This document shows positions 1 to 6,665 of a DNA stretch of 64,000 bases, piece after piece. Under the pieces are notes generated by a model. The model saw only the letters and a list, made by a program, of their open reading frames with translations. It did not search any database and was not told the DNA's origin. Origin of the DNA: DASQFQ01 sp038238015 (GTDB taxonomy: Bacteria > Actinomycetota > Thermoleophilia > Solirubrobacterales > Solirubrobacteraceae); NCBI GenBank assembly GCA_038238015.1, contig JBBRYA010000001.1:85782-149781 (forward strand). The letters run 5' to 3'. The position numbers were made by a program, and so were the translations under genes. Numbering within the stretch: the first letter of the stretch is position 1; the number at the start of each line of letters is the position of its first letter.

Positions 1-57
1 GTAGCCGGACACGGTGGAGTAGGTCCCCGTCTCCGAAGTTCGCCCCCCGCCCGTCAC
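1..57 (-). CDS. start of an unidentified gene running off the left edge
   Basis: A GTG at 57-55 overlaps the TGA of the upstream gene (56-54) in the same GTGA arrangement used by the genes to its right. The frame stays open for 19 codons to the window edge. The visible N-terminus is Gly/Ser/Thr-rich with no signal peptide. No family can be named from so short a piece. It is called mainly because the coupling pattern matches its neighbours. Confidence 0.4.
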   Translation of the reverse strand, partial: MTGGGRTSETGTYSTVSGY

Positions 58-278
58 GACGTGGCCTCGTCGTCAGCCGCCGCGAGACGCTCCTCGGCGG
101 CATCGAGCGCCATCGAGAACACGATCATCTTCAACTCGGCCTCGGTGAGCGCCTCGACGGCGTGACGCAGGTCGTCGAGCGCGTCCATGCTCGCCAGCAG
201 GCCGTAGACCATTCGTGCCTCCTCGAACGGCTGCGCGTCCCAGGGATCAGCGGGCGGCGTGTCGCCCAACGCACTCAC
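54..278 (-). CDS. small acidic hypothetical protein (74 aa)
   Basis: A 74-residue, strongly acidic, predicted alpha-helical protein with no recognisable domain. Its GTG start at 278 overlaps the stop codon of the preceding gene (GTGA at 278-275), and its own stop overlaps the next start at 57. This chained overlap suggests translational coupling inside one minus-strand operon. The protein is rich in Ala, Glu, Asp and Met, with no Cys, membrane segment or signal peptide. It could be a phage or mobile-element accessory protein. That is inferred from the gene packing, not from sequence similarity. Confidence 0.6.
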   Translation of the reverse strand: MSALGDTPPADPWDAQPFEEARMVYGLLASMDALDDLRHAVEALTEAELKMIVFSMALDAAEERLAAADDEATS

Positions 279-568
279 GACGCAGCCGCCGCAGCCTGAG
301 CCCCTTCGGCCAGCTCAGCCGCCGTCAGTAGCTCGTGCGCGAGCTGACGCGCCTCCGCCGGGAACAACATCGCGGCCGCCTTCGCCGGGGCCGCGGGATC
401 GCGGTGACCGATCCCGAGCATGACCTCCCAGCTCTGCACGTACCGGGCGACGCGAATGGTCCGGTCGCGCTTCGCGGTGCCCGTCGCACGGGCGAAGATC
501 ACACGACGGTCGACCTCGTGCATCGGACGGGCCTCGGTCCCCGAGGCGACTCCAGTGGTGCTTTGCAC
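275..568 (-). CDS. hypothetical protein (97 aa)
   Basis: I do not recognise the family. The start is taken as GTG at 568 because an AGGAG-type ribosome binding site sits about six bases upstream. The N-terminal half is basic and contains a predicted beta-type stretch (residues about 19-50). The C-terminal 40 residues are Ala/Glu-rich and helical. It is the first gene after a roughly 190-base gap containing a strong hairpin (680-703), so it may begin a second transcription unit together with the two genes downstream. Confidence 0.6.
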   Translation of the reverse strand: MQSTTGVASGTEARPMHEVDRRVIFARATGTAKRDRTIRVARYVQSWEVMLGIGHRDPAAPAKAAAMLFPAEARQLAHELLTAAELAEGAQAAAAAS

Positions 569-679
569 CTTGCGCTCCTATCTCCCGGTCCCCCTGCTCC
601 TCAAGTCGCGGGTGCGACAGCAGTGACCGTGAACAACGCTAACCGATCCCCCGGGGGCAAACCTTGCGCCAGAAGGGAG

Positions 680-703
680 TGCGGCCGCCCGGAGGCGGCC
701 GCA
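680..703. terminator. GC-rich hairpin between two small-gene blocks
   Basis: Arms 680-689 and 694-703 are perfect 10-base inverted repeats (TGCGGCCGCC / GGCGGCCGCA) around a 4-base loop. It lies just downstream of the minus-strand gene ending at 763, with no U-tract. A terminator or mRNA-stabilising hairpin is the simplest reading. Confidence 0.45.
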
Positions 704-762
704 GGAGCACGTTCGGTGGAGGACCGTGCCCCACCAGCCTAGGGCACCCCGCGGCGATCACC

Positions 763-1068
763 CTACGCGGCGATCAAGGTCTTCTCGCTCCACTCCATGT
801 CCAGCGCCGCGCCGACGCCGATCGCATGTGCCAGCAGACCAGCGACCCCGGAGAACGCCGAGGGCTGCCCCTCATACGCCGCCCGCCATTCGCATCGTGT
901 CGCTTCGAGCGCCTCGACCCACACCAAGCGCTCAGACCGGCTCGAAGGCATGCGGAGCCGTGGCTGCGCGTCCGCCCACGCGACCTCGAACTCGACGCCC
1001 GCCGCTCGCGACGCCGCGAGCAGCGCGCGCAACTCGCCCGGCGGGAAGTAACGCGTCCGAGCTGACAC
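763..1068 (-). CDS. hypothetical protein (101 aa)
   Basis: This is an unrecognised 101-residue protein. The start is GTG at 1068, directly abutting the TGA of the preceding gene at 1071-1069, which supports co-translation. The sequence is mixed alpha/beta with several Trp residues (near positions 31, 50 and 62) and a hydrophobic Ala/Gly stretch near the C-terminus that could be a buried helix. No metal-binding or catalytic motif is visible. It is the last gene before the hairpin at 680-703. Confidence 0.55.
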   Translation of the reverse strand: MSARTRYFPPGELRALLAASRAAGVEFEVAWADAQPRLRMPSSRSERLVWVEALEATRCEWRAAYEGQPSAFSGVAGLLAHAIGVGAALDMEWSEKTLIAA

Positions 1069-1383
1069 TCAGAGAGCCCGCGGCGCTAGGTAGCGCAGCG
1101 CGGCCTCCGCCAGCTCCAGGCCGTCCTGCTCAGCGACGAGACGCTGCTTCGCGACGCTCACCGCCATCGCGTCGACCGTCCCCGCGTAAAACTCCCCAGC
1201 CGCCGTCGAGAATGCCGCCGCCGCCGCCCGCACCGCCGCCTCGCGGCGCCGAATGTCTGTGCGACACGCAGCCAACGCGGCCCTGAGCACCCCGGCGCGA
1301 GCAGCCCGCGCCGCAAGTCGCTCAGGGTCAGCCAGCGCCCCCCGGCTGCCGTGGCCCGGGAATCCAAAGGTTTTGTCGCTCAT
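1069..1383 (-). CDS. Ala-rich helical hypothetical protein (104 aa)
   Basis: The ATG at 1383 overlaps the preceding stop as ATGA (1383-1380), so this start is preferred over upstream candidates that would bury it in the neighbour. From residue 20 onward the protein is almost entirely Ala, Arg and Glu, with heptad-like hydrophobic spacing, suggesting a coiled coil. No family is recognised. Similar small coiled-coil proteins occur in phage head or tail modules, but nothing in the sequence proves that here. Confidence 0.6.
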   Translation of the reverse strand: MSDKTFGFPGHGSRGALADPERLAARAARAGVLRAALAACRTDIRRREAAVRAAAAAFSTAAGEFYAGTVDAMAVSVAKQRLVAEQDGLELAEAALRYLAPRAL

Positions 1384-1784
1384 GCGGTGACCATCTCCGC
1401 GAGCATGCCGTCGCGATCGACCTCGCGACCGGCGCCGTCCGTCTCGGCCAGCGCCTGATCCCACTGGCGCCCACGCGCCTTCTCAGCGCGAGCCCGAGCC
1501 CGGTCACCCTCGCGCATCGCCCCGATCAAGCCGCGCCCCCCGCCCGCGCCGCTCTCGCCGAGCACAACCGCCCTGTTGATCGGGTTCGCCAGCTCCGGAC
1601 TCACCGGCTCCACAAGGAGTTGCCCGCACCCCGCGCACCGGCCCGCCGTGCGCTGCACGTGCCCGCACGCAGAGCAGCGCCGCTCCGAGGACGCCACCGC
1701 CGTCGCCGACCCCGACCCCGCCATCTCCTCAAGCAGCCCGGCGGTGTCCGCCACCCCGATCGCGTCGAATACGTCACGCGGCAT
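1380..1784 (-). CDS. zinc-ribbon hypothetical protein (134 aa)
   Basis: The start is ATG at 1784 because GAGGAGG lies six bases upstream. Longer in-frame extensions overlap the previous gene and lack this site. Residues about 33-55 form a zinc ribbon with two CxxC pairs (CSACG and CAGCG). The C-terminal half is charged and helical (Arg/Glu/Gln/Lys). The gene overlaps its upstream neighbour by 11 bases and its downstream neighbour by 4. The ribbon implies nucleic-acid or protein binding; no specific function can be assigned. Confidence 0.65.
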   Translation of the reverse strand: MPRDVFDAIGVADTAGLLEEMAGSGSATAVASSERRCSACGHVQRTAGRCAGCGQLLVEPVSPELANPINRAVVLGESGAGGGRGLIGAMREGDRARARAEKARGRQWDQALAETDGAGREVDRDGMLAEMVTA

Positions 1785-2172
1785 GTGCATCCTCCTCTGG
1801 TTCGAGCGCGATCGGCGCCAGCGCCGCCGCGAGTTCATCGACAACTCCGGGGGTCTGCGCGGCCGCGAAGCTATCCGCACGAGCCACGAGCCCGAGCGCG
1901 AACCGCAGCGAGTCGGAATGCAGGCCCGCGACGCGCCTCAAGCGCTCCCGGCGCAGCCGTAGGCCTTCTGCTGCTGCAGCTCCGCGAGCGCCGTCGTGCG
2001 CCGCCTGCTCGACCTCGAAGTCGGCTGCCGCGATCTTGGCCGCGAGGCTCGCGAGGTCGCCCGCGAGCGCGTCGAGCTGCGCCTCAGACCAGAGCGGGAG
2101 TGCGAGGCGTGGCACCCCACGCGGCGCTGGCCGATCACGAACACCGGGACCGTGGTCGCGGCGAGGGGACAT
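1774..2172 (-). CDS. helical hypothetical protein (132 aa)
   Basis: The ATG at 2172 overlaps the previous stop as TGATG; a GTG one codon upstream (2175) is an alternative. After an Arg/Pro-rich N-terminus (residues 1-25), residues 30-110 read as long amphipathic helices rich in Ala, Leu, Arg and Asp, consistent with a coiled coil. There is no signal peptide or Cys. It is the second gene of the overlapping minus-strand block, directly after the helix-turn-helix gene. Confidence 0.6.
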   Translation of the reverse strand: MSPRRDHGPGVRDRPAPRGVPRLALPLWSEAQLDALAGDLASLAAKIAAADFEVEQAAHDGARGAAAAEGLRLRRERLRRVAGLHSDSLRFALGLVARADSFAAAQTPGVVDELAAALAPIALEPEEDAHAA

Positions 2173-2708
2173 CACGCCGCCGCCCGGATCGGCTCGGGCA
2201 TCGTGATCCTGATCGGCGGCAGACGCGACTCTCGACCCGCGGTCAGCTCAAGCTCGGCGAGGTCCACACCCAACTCCTCCGCGACCCTCGCGAGCGACTT
2301 CGCGATCGACTCGACATCGCGCAGCACGCGCCACTCCGGAGCATCTGGCACCAGCCCCGCCCGCGCGAGCAGATCCACCAGCCCCGCGGCGACCGTCGCC
2401 CTCGCGCGCGCCGCGCCGACCGCCGCCGACGACGGAGACGCGAGCCGCCCGAGCCTCGCCAGATCGTCGATGACCTCCCGATGAATCGCGACGACCTCCG
2501 CCAGCAGCTCGGTCGGGTCCAGGTCGTCGAGGTTAACGATGTTCAGTGCCTGCTCCGACGCGCGCCGGGCGCTCGCGACGATGCGCCGCACTTGGCGCTC
2601 GCTCAGCCCCTCGCGCCCGCGTATCGCGTCGACCGGCTCGCCGCGATCGTGGGCGGCGAGGATTCGGGCGTCACGGGCTCGGCGGTCAGGCGAGGACACT
2701 CCTGACAC
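2172..2708 (-). CDS. helix-turn-helix protein, possibly terminase small-subunit-like (178 aa)
   Basis: Residues about 10-48 form a classic resolvase/terminase-type helix-turn-helix: an ILAAHDRGE helix, then a turn, then a recognition helix around SERQVRRIVASA. The remainder is helical, with an acidic central segment. A first-gene position in a run of small overlapping genes, plus an N-terminal HTH, resembles phage terminase small subunits. No large terminase follows in the window, so this is only a suggestion. The start is taken as GTG at 2708; an internal GTG three codons later, close behind a GGA, is also possible. Confidence 0.6.
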   Translation of the reverse strand: MSGVSSPDRRARDARILAAHDRGEPVDAIRGREGLSERQVRRIVASARRASEQALNIVNLDDLDPTELLAEVVAIHREVIDDLARLGRLASPSSAAVGAARARATVAAGLVDLLARAGLVPDAPEWRVLRDVESIAKSLARVAEELGVDLAELELTAGRESRLPPIRITMPEPIRAAA

Positions 2709-3195
2709 TTTGAGGCCACTGCCGCCCCGATACCTTGCGCCCCCCCGGAAGCCTTCAGTAGAGCCAACCCGTCCGGCAGCGTACTCACCGGTTCGTGTCC
2801 GAGGACGGCAGTAGCGCGGCCGGTCATCGACCCGTAACGGGGATTCTCTCGGCCGATCCGCGGCACCCCCCGACCCGTCCCCCGATCAGCTCCTTCACTC
2901 TCCCGCCCTGAAGGTGTTGATGATGATGTCGGGGGGGTCCGAGGGGGGTGCTGGCGCCCGCAGCCGGAGCCGCGCCCAGCCGCACCGACGGCAGCCACCC
3001 CGCTCGTGCGCGGCTTCGGCGAGGACGTACCGCGACCCCCCCGGCGGCCGATCCCGCCACCCGCCTCCGAGCGCAAGTCGTGGTGACGCTCATGCGCTAG
3101 CACATTCGAGCCCCGTTTGCGGGGTGCCGGGGAGCCAAATTTTTCCTTTCCGCAGCCGCGCACAGCGGTTGTTGCGGCCGTCAGCCTACGGCCGA
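2709..3195. other. non-coding or unassigned stretch
   Basis: There are open frames on both strands, but their translations are low-complexity Arg/Gly/Pro with no domain, and the frames cross a run of seven G residues near 2930. I see no supportable gene. The interval probably carries the promoter of the minus-strand block starting at 2708. Confidence 0.5.
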
Positions 3196-3360
3196 ATGAG
3201 ACATCCACGAGAAGATTCACATGGATTCAACCAGCGCCTCCGCGAGCGCGCCGAGCGCTCCCAGCAGCAGTACGACCGACGCTGGGACTTCGTCTTCCGA
3301 AGCCTGACGTGCGCTGCGGCTGTGGTCGGGGCCGCCGAAGCCGCCCTGGGCTACCTCTAA
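3196..3360 (+). CDS. possible small membrane protein (54 aa)
   Basis: The ATG at 3196 opens a 54-residue frame. It has a highly charged helical N-terminal half (Arg/Glu/Gln) and a C-terminal stretch of about 17 small hydrophobic residues ending in Tyr-Leu. That layout suits a single-pass tail-anchored peptide. No family is recognised and no clear ribosome binding site is seen, so it may be spurious. An overlapping Ser/Thr-rich frame in the same place looks less like a protein. Confidence 0.3.
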   Translation: MRHPREDSHGFNQRLRERAERSQQQYDRRWDFVFRSLTCAAAVVGAAEAALGYL

Positions 3361-3364
3361 GTGC

Positions 3365-3661
3365 CTAGCTGCGGCCACGCTCGCGGATACGTTCAGCCTG
3401 CTCCCGCAGCGCGTCAGCGTTCCGCGATGCCTTGGCGGCCCGGCGTCCGCCCTTGAAGATCATCCTCCCGCTCGGCGTCACCACTCGCGCAGCCCGGTCC
3501 TCGAACCGAGCCGCTTGGCGATCAAGGTTCTGGACGGTCTTGGCGTCACGCTTGCTCAGTGACTGATCGCGGGGATCAGCAGCATGGCGTCCGGGCTGCC
3601 CGGTCTTCGTCAGCGACCAGTCGCCGCCGTTGAACTCCTTGAAGCGCTGTATGAGTCCCAT
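3365..3661 (-). CDS. basic hypothetical protein (98 aa)
   Basis: The start is taken at ATG 3661; a longer frame from 3694 adds 11 residues without a better ribosome binding site. The protein is rich in Arg, Lys, Gln and Asp, hydrophilic and helical in its C-terminal half (residues 45-98), with a likely nucleic-acid-binding charge. No domain is recognised. It lies just inside the presumed right boundary of the accessory region and is transcribed away from it. Confidence 0.5.
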   Translation of the reverse strand: MGLIQRFKEFNGGDWSLTKTGQPGRHAADPRDQSLSKRDAKTVQNLDRQAARFEDRAARVVTPSGRMIFKGGRRAAKASRNADALREQAERIRERGRS

Positions 3662-4108
3662 AGCGACGAAGGTTACGCAACGTAGGGCGGCCACTCCCTA
3701 CGGTCCTCGTCACTCGGGCGCGCTGCCCGTCGTGTTCGATCCGGTCCGCCGACACCCGGTCCACGCCAGCCACCCTCGCGCCACACGGGCGCCCGCAGCT
3801 TCCTGGCGGTTCGCGCACGTCGCCACGTGCGCTCTTGACCCCACGGAAGCGGGGTCACGGTGCCTTGCCTGTCTCAGCGCAGCCGTTCTGCGCGTTAGGC
3901 GGCTCCCCTCGGCCTGCCTCTTGCGTTGACGCCCCTGGCGGGAGCGGGCTGTAGGTCGCCGACCGTCACCGGCTAGCCTTCGAGCCCTCCTCTCGCCGTT
4001 CGAGTGGTCGTTGTGGACGCCACGAAGGCGGGCAACGCGAGCCCCCCCACGGCCGCCATCTAGCGGCCCTCCGGCACGAAGAACGCGGGCAGCGATACGC
4101 CACCCTGA
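3662..4108. other. non-coding junction between accessory region and truncated host gene
   Basis: No frame on either strand gives a believable protein. The stretch contains two neighbouring hairpins (3813-3832 and 3837-3856). A stop codon at 4106-4108 immediately precedes the first recognisable codons of the truncated peptidase/transglycosylase. It is the likely place of the recombination junction. Confidence 0.5.
3813..3856. terminator. two adjacent hairpins
   Basis: GCGCACGT (3813-3820) pairs perfectly with ACGTGCGC (3825-3832) over a 4-base loop. GACCCC (3837-3842) pairs with GGGGTC (3851-3856) over an 8-base loop. No U-tract follows. They could end transcription at the edge of the accessory region. 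Confidence 0.4.
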
Positions 4109-4636
4109 GCGAAATCCGCGGAACGCTGGGAGCCCTGGCACTACGGCTACACCCTCAACGCGCATTCGAGCCCGCCCGCCACGGGTGACGGTGAGAGCGC
4201 GCTGCCGGACTTCGTCCCCGACGCCTACGCGCGCCCGCTCGCGCGCGCCGCGCAGCGCTTCAATGTCTCGGCGACCCTGCTGGCGGCGCAGCTCTACGCG
4301 GAGAGCAACTTCAACCCGTTCGTCACCAGCCCGGCGGGCGCCCAGGGGATCGCGCAGTTCATGCCGGGCACCGCCGCCGCGCTCGGCCTGCGCGACCCCT
4401 TCGACGCCGAGCAGGCGATCGACGCCCAGGCGCACCTGATGCGCGACCTGCTGCGGCGCTTCTCCGCCGTCCCACTCGCGCTCGCGGCCTACAACGCCGG
4501 CGAGGCCGCGGTCGCCGCCTGCGCGTGCGTCCCCTACACCGGCGAGACCCGCGGCTACGTCGCGCGCATCCTCGGGCTCATGGGCGGGGCGGGGGACGCG
4601 AGCGGCGGCGGGCTGGAGGTGCGGTTGGTGGAGTGA
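4109..4636 (+). pseudogene. 5'-truncated peptidase M15 / lytic transglycosylase fusion
   Basis: Directly after an in-frame stop (4106-4108) the frame reads AERWEPWHYGYTLN. This matches the C-terminal EPWHxxY block of VanY-type M15 D,D-carboxypeptidases. A linker and a complete SLT-type lytic transglycosylase domain follow, with the catalytic Glu in YAESNFNP, then the GAQGIAQFMPGTA and AYNAGEAAV motifs. The whole upstream M15 domain and the N-terminal signal are absent, and there is no ATG before 4361, which lies inside the SLT domain. I read it as a remnant whose 5' part was lost when the accessory DNA on its left arrived. An intact gene would encode a secreted cell-wall hydrolase. Confidence 0.75.
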
Positions 4637-4689
4637 GGCGGCCCAAGTGAAGCGGATGGACATCGCGGTGGCCACCGCACTGACAGGAC

Positions 4690-5013
4690 CTAGTCTGGGC
4701 GTGGTTTCGGTCCGGTCTGCCGTCTCACCCGCAGCACATCACTCTCCGCGCTTCGAATCTCGAGCACGCGACCGGGCAGCACGAGCTTGTTGCCGTCCTG
4801 CAGCGCCCAGCGGCCGGGCCGGCTCTCCGGCGCATCGGCCGGCCCGGGGACGGTGCCGACGCAGGAGCCGTCCGTGCGCAGCTCGAGCGCCTCTCGCCCG
4901 CGCGAGCGCGGGAACTCGTACCCCGAGGATGCCGAGCGGAAGACCAGCTCGTCGTCGGTGTCCTCCTCATGGGAATGCAGCCAGCGCCCCTCCAGGCGCT
5001 CGGGGTCGATCAC
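4690..5013 (-). CDS. small lipocalin-like hypothetical protein (107 aa)
   Basis: The start is GTG at 5013, overlapping the TGA of the protease gene (GTGA 5013-5010), so the two are probably co-translated. The pattern LEGRW ... YEFPRSRGREALELRTDG ... GRWALQDGNKLVLPG ... IRSAE is typical of short lipocalin-like or META-type beta-sheet domains. In these, a sequence of 'function of dose' strands ends in a W-x-L-x-D-G repeat. There is no signal peptide. The role is unknown; coupling to a metalloprotease suggests an accessory or inhibitor, which is speculative. Confidence 0.7.
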   Translation of the reverse strand: MIDPERLEGRWLHSHEEDTDDELVFRSASSGYEFPRSRGREALELRTDGSCVGTVPGPADAPESRPGRWALQDGNKLVLPGRVLEIRSAESDVLRVRRQTGPKPRPD

Positions 5014-5933
5014 GGACTCACTCCCGCGAGCTTCTTCCGCGGGCCGGCGAGCGTGGCGTTGATGCGCGCCGCCTGCCCCTGGGTGAACAGGAACATGGCG
5101 GCGTCGTCGACGTAGTCCATGTAGTTCATGAACATGTCTCCGCTCGGGCCGTTGTCGCAGGAGACGTGGGGAAAGCTCGGCTTGCCGTAGTTGGGCATCT
5201 GCGCCTTTGGCGTGTCGGAAACCTCGTCGGAGCCCGAGCAGTCGGTCTTGTCCCCCCAGATGTGGCGCAGGTTCAGCCAGTGGCCGACCTCGTGGGTTGC
5301 GGTGCGCCCGAGGTCGAACGGTGCGGCGGCGGCGCCGTTGGTGCCGAACGCCGTGTAGAGGATCACCACGCCGTCGGTCTTGGCCGGCCCTCCTGGGAAC
5401 TGCGCGTAGCCGAGCAGCCCGCCGCCGAGGTTGCAGACCCAGACGTTCAGGTACTGGTCGGCCGGCCACGCGGGCGCGCCGCCGCCCGCCTTGGTCTTCA
5501 CCGTGTCGCCGGTCCCGAAGGAGTCACGTGTGGTCTGCGTCCGGGTGATGCCGTTCGTGGGCTTGCCCTTCGGATCCTTGCTCGCCAGCTGGAACTCGAG
5601 GTTCGGATCGGCGGCGAGGCCCTTCCACACGTCGGGAACCTTGCTGCGGTCCGGGTTGGTGCCCCGGTAGTCGCGGTTGAGCACGTCGATCTGGCTCTTG
5701 ACCTGAGCGTCGGAGATGTTCTCGGCGTCGGTCTTGTAGACGACGTGGACGACGACCGAGATCGTCACGAGCGTGCGCCACACCGCCTCCGCCCGGCCCG
5801 TCTCGATGGCGCGGCGGGTCTCCTCCTCGATCCGCTGATGGCGCTCGCGGAGCTTCGGATGCTGCTCGTAGAGGCGCTCGTTCGCCTGGACGGCACCGCA
5901 CTGGCGACGGTCGGGCGGGCCGGCTGGGCTCAT
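5010..5933 (-). CDS. M43 (pappalysin-type) zinc metalloprotease
   Basis: The 307-residue protein contains the M43 zinc motif HEVGHWLNLRH (HExxHxxGxxH-like, around residue 207). The family's conserved surroundings are also present: WGD after the third His, Cys residues that typically form disulfides, and a Met-turn around MNYMDYVDD. The domain starts at about residue 60 (VTISVVVHVVY). Most family members are secreted, but the N-terminal 55 residues are hydrophilic and helical and I see no signal peptide. It is therefore cytosolic, or its true start lies elsewhere. It is followed by the coupled small gene at 5013. Confidence 0.85.
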   Translation of the reverse strand: MSPAGPPDRRQCGAVQANERLYEQHPKLRERHQRIEEETRRAIETGRAEAVWRTLVTISVVVHVVYKTDAENISDAQVKSQIDVLNRDYRGTNPDRSKVPDVWKGLAADPNLEFQLASKDPKGKPTNGITRTQTTRDSFGTGDTVKTKAGGGAPAWPADQYLNVWVCNLGGGLLGYAQFPGGPAKTDGVVILYTAFGTNGAAAAPFDLGRTATHEVGHWLNLRHIWGDKTDCSGSDEVSDTPKAQMPNYGKPSFPHVSCDNGPSGDMFMNYMDYVDDAAMFLFTQGQAARINATLAGPRKKLAGVSP

Positions 5934-6017
5934 GGATAGGCGTCTCCCCGCCGGGGGGCCGCGGTACTCCAGCCCCGGCGGGGAGATCCCCCGGCTACGT
6001 TGCGCCCGGGCCCGGGC

Positions 6018-6587
6018 TCACTTGGTCGTCTTGGTCTTGGACTTGCTCTTGGCCCTCGCGGCCTTGGGGCAGCCGTGTGGCTTGCCGAGGTCGATCGGGC
6101 CGCCGACCTTGTCGTTCTTGCCGGCGACGACCAGCGAGACGCGCATCATGATGTGACCGGTCTTGTCGCGCGTGCAGGGAGAGTCCACGCCGTCGAACGC
6201 CCCGCGCACGAAGCGCCCGATCCCGGTGTAGGTGCCCGAGCAGTGGAAGCCCTGGCCCGGGAGGTCACCCTCGCACTCGCCGAAGCGATCGTCGCCGCGC
6301 AGCGCTCCGCCCTCGCCGGGCGAGTCGAAGACGTCGGCGGAGACGTCGAAGCCCGCGGTCGGCTGGCTGGTCGTCAGGGCAAAGCCGGTGATCGCATTGC
6401 GGCACGAGAACTCGTACGCGGCGCCGGTGTCGCGCTCTGCGTCCGGCGGGACCGCGGTGATCTTGCCGTAACAGAACTGATCGTCGGCTCGCGCGGCCGA
6501 GGCCAGCGCGAGCGTGAGTGCGAGCGCGGCGAGTACGAGCGCGATGACCCGGACCTCGCGCGCGCCGCCCAGAAGGGCCCTGTGCAT
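6018..6587 (-). CDS. secreted Cys-containing hypothetical protein (189 aa)
   Basis: ATG at 6587 is preceded by a GGAGG site at good spacing. Residues 1-35 form a signal peptide: a basic start, a long Leu/Ala core and an ARADD cleavage region. The mature part has about seven Cys, suggesting disulfide bonds, and ends in a Lys/Ser/Thr tail (KSKSKTKTTK). The fold is likely beta-rich. No family is recognised. A similar Lys-rich tail occurs on the secreted protein at 48071-48700, so the tail may be a shared wall-association feature in this organism. Confidence 0.7.
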   Translation of the reverse strand: MHRALLGGAREVRVIALVLAALALTLALASAARADDQFCYGKITAVPPDAERDTGAAYEFSCRNAITGFALTTSQPTAGFDVSADVFDSPGEGGALRGDDRFGECEGDLPGQGFHCSGTYTGIGRFVRGAFDGVDSPCTRDKTGHIMMRVSLVVAGKNDKVGGPIDLGKPHGCPKAARAKSKSKTKTTK

Positions 6588-6665
6588 GCTTCCTCCATCG
6601 GTTGAATGGGACCGCCGTCCCTGGGCGGGCCGGGGCGATCCTCGCCGAGCGCCGAGCGCGAGTCG

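Noticed and set aside
1620..2705. 361-residue plus-strand frame in the accessory region
   Set aside because: Arg/Pro-rich translation without domains, opposite a coherent overlapping minus-strand gene block.
2603..3220. 205-residue minus-strand frame upstream of the HTH gene
   Set aside because: No domain, no plausible start and low-complexity Gly/Arg content.
3700..3760. T-arm-like sequence near the presumed insertion boundary (possible tRNA attachment site)
   Set aside because: A GTTCGATCC segment is present but no acceptor or anticodon stem pairs around it.
3710..4675. 321-residue minus-strand frame
   Set aside because: Opposite the SLT remnant and without domains; only codon-bias openness.
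4647..5939. 430-residue plus-strand frame opposite the M43 protease
   Set aside because: Antisense shadow; the protease motif on the other strand is decisive.
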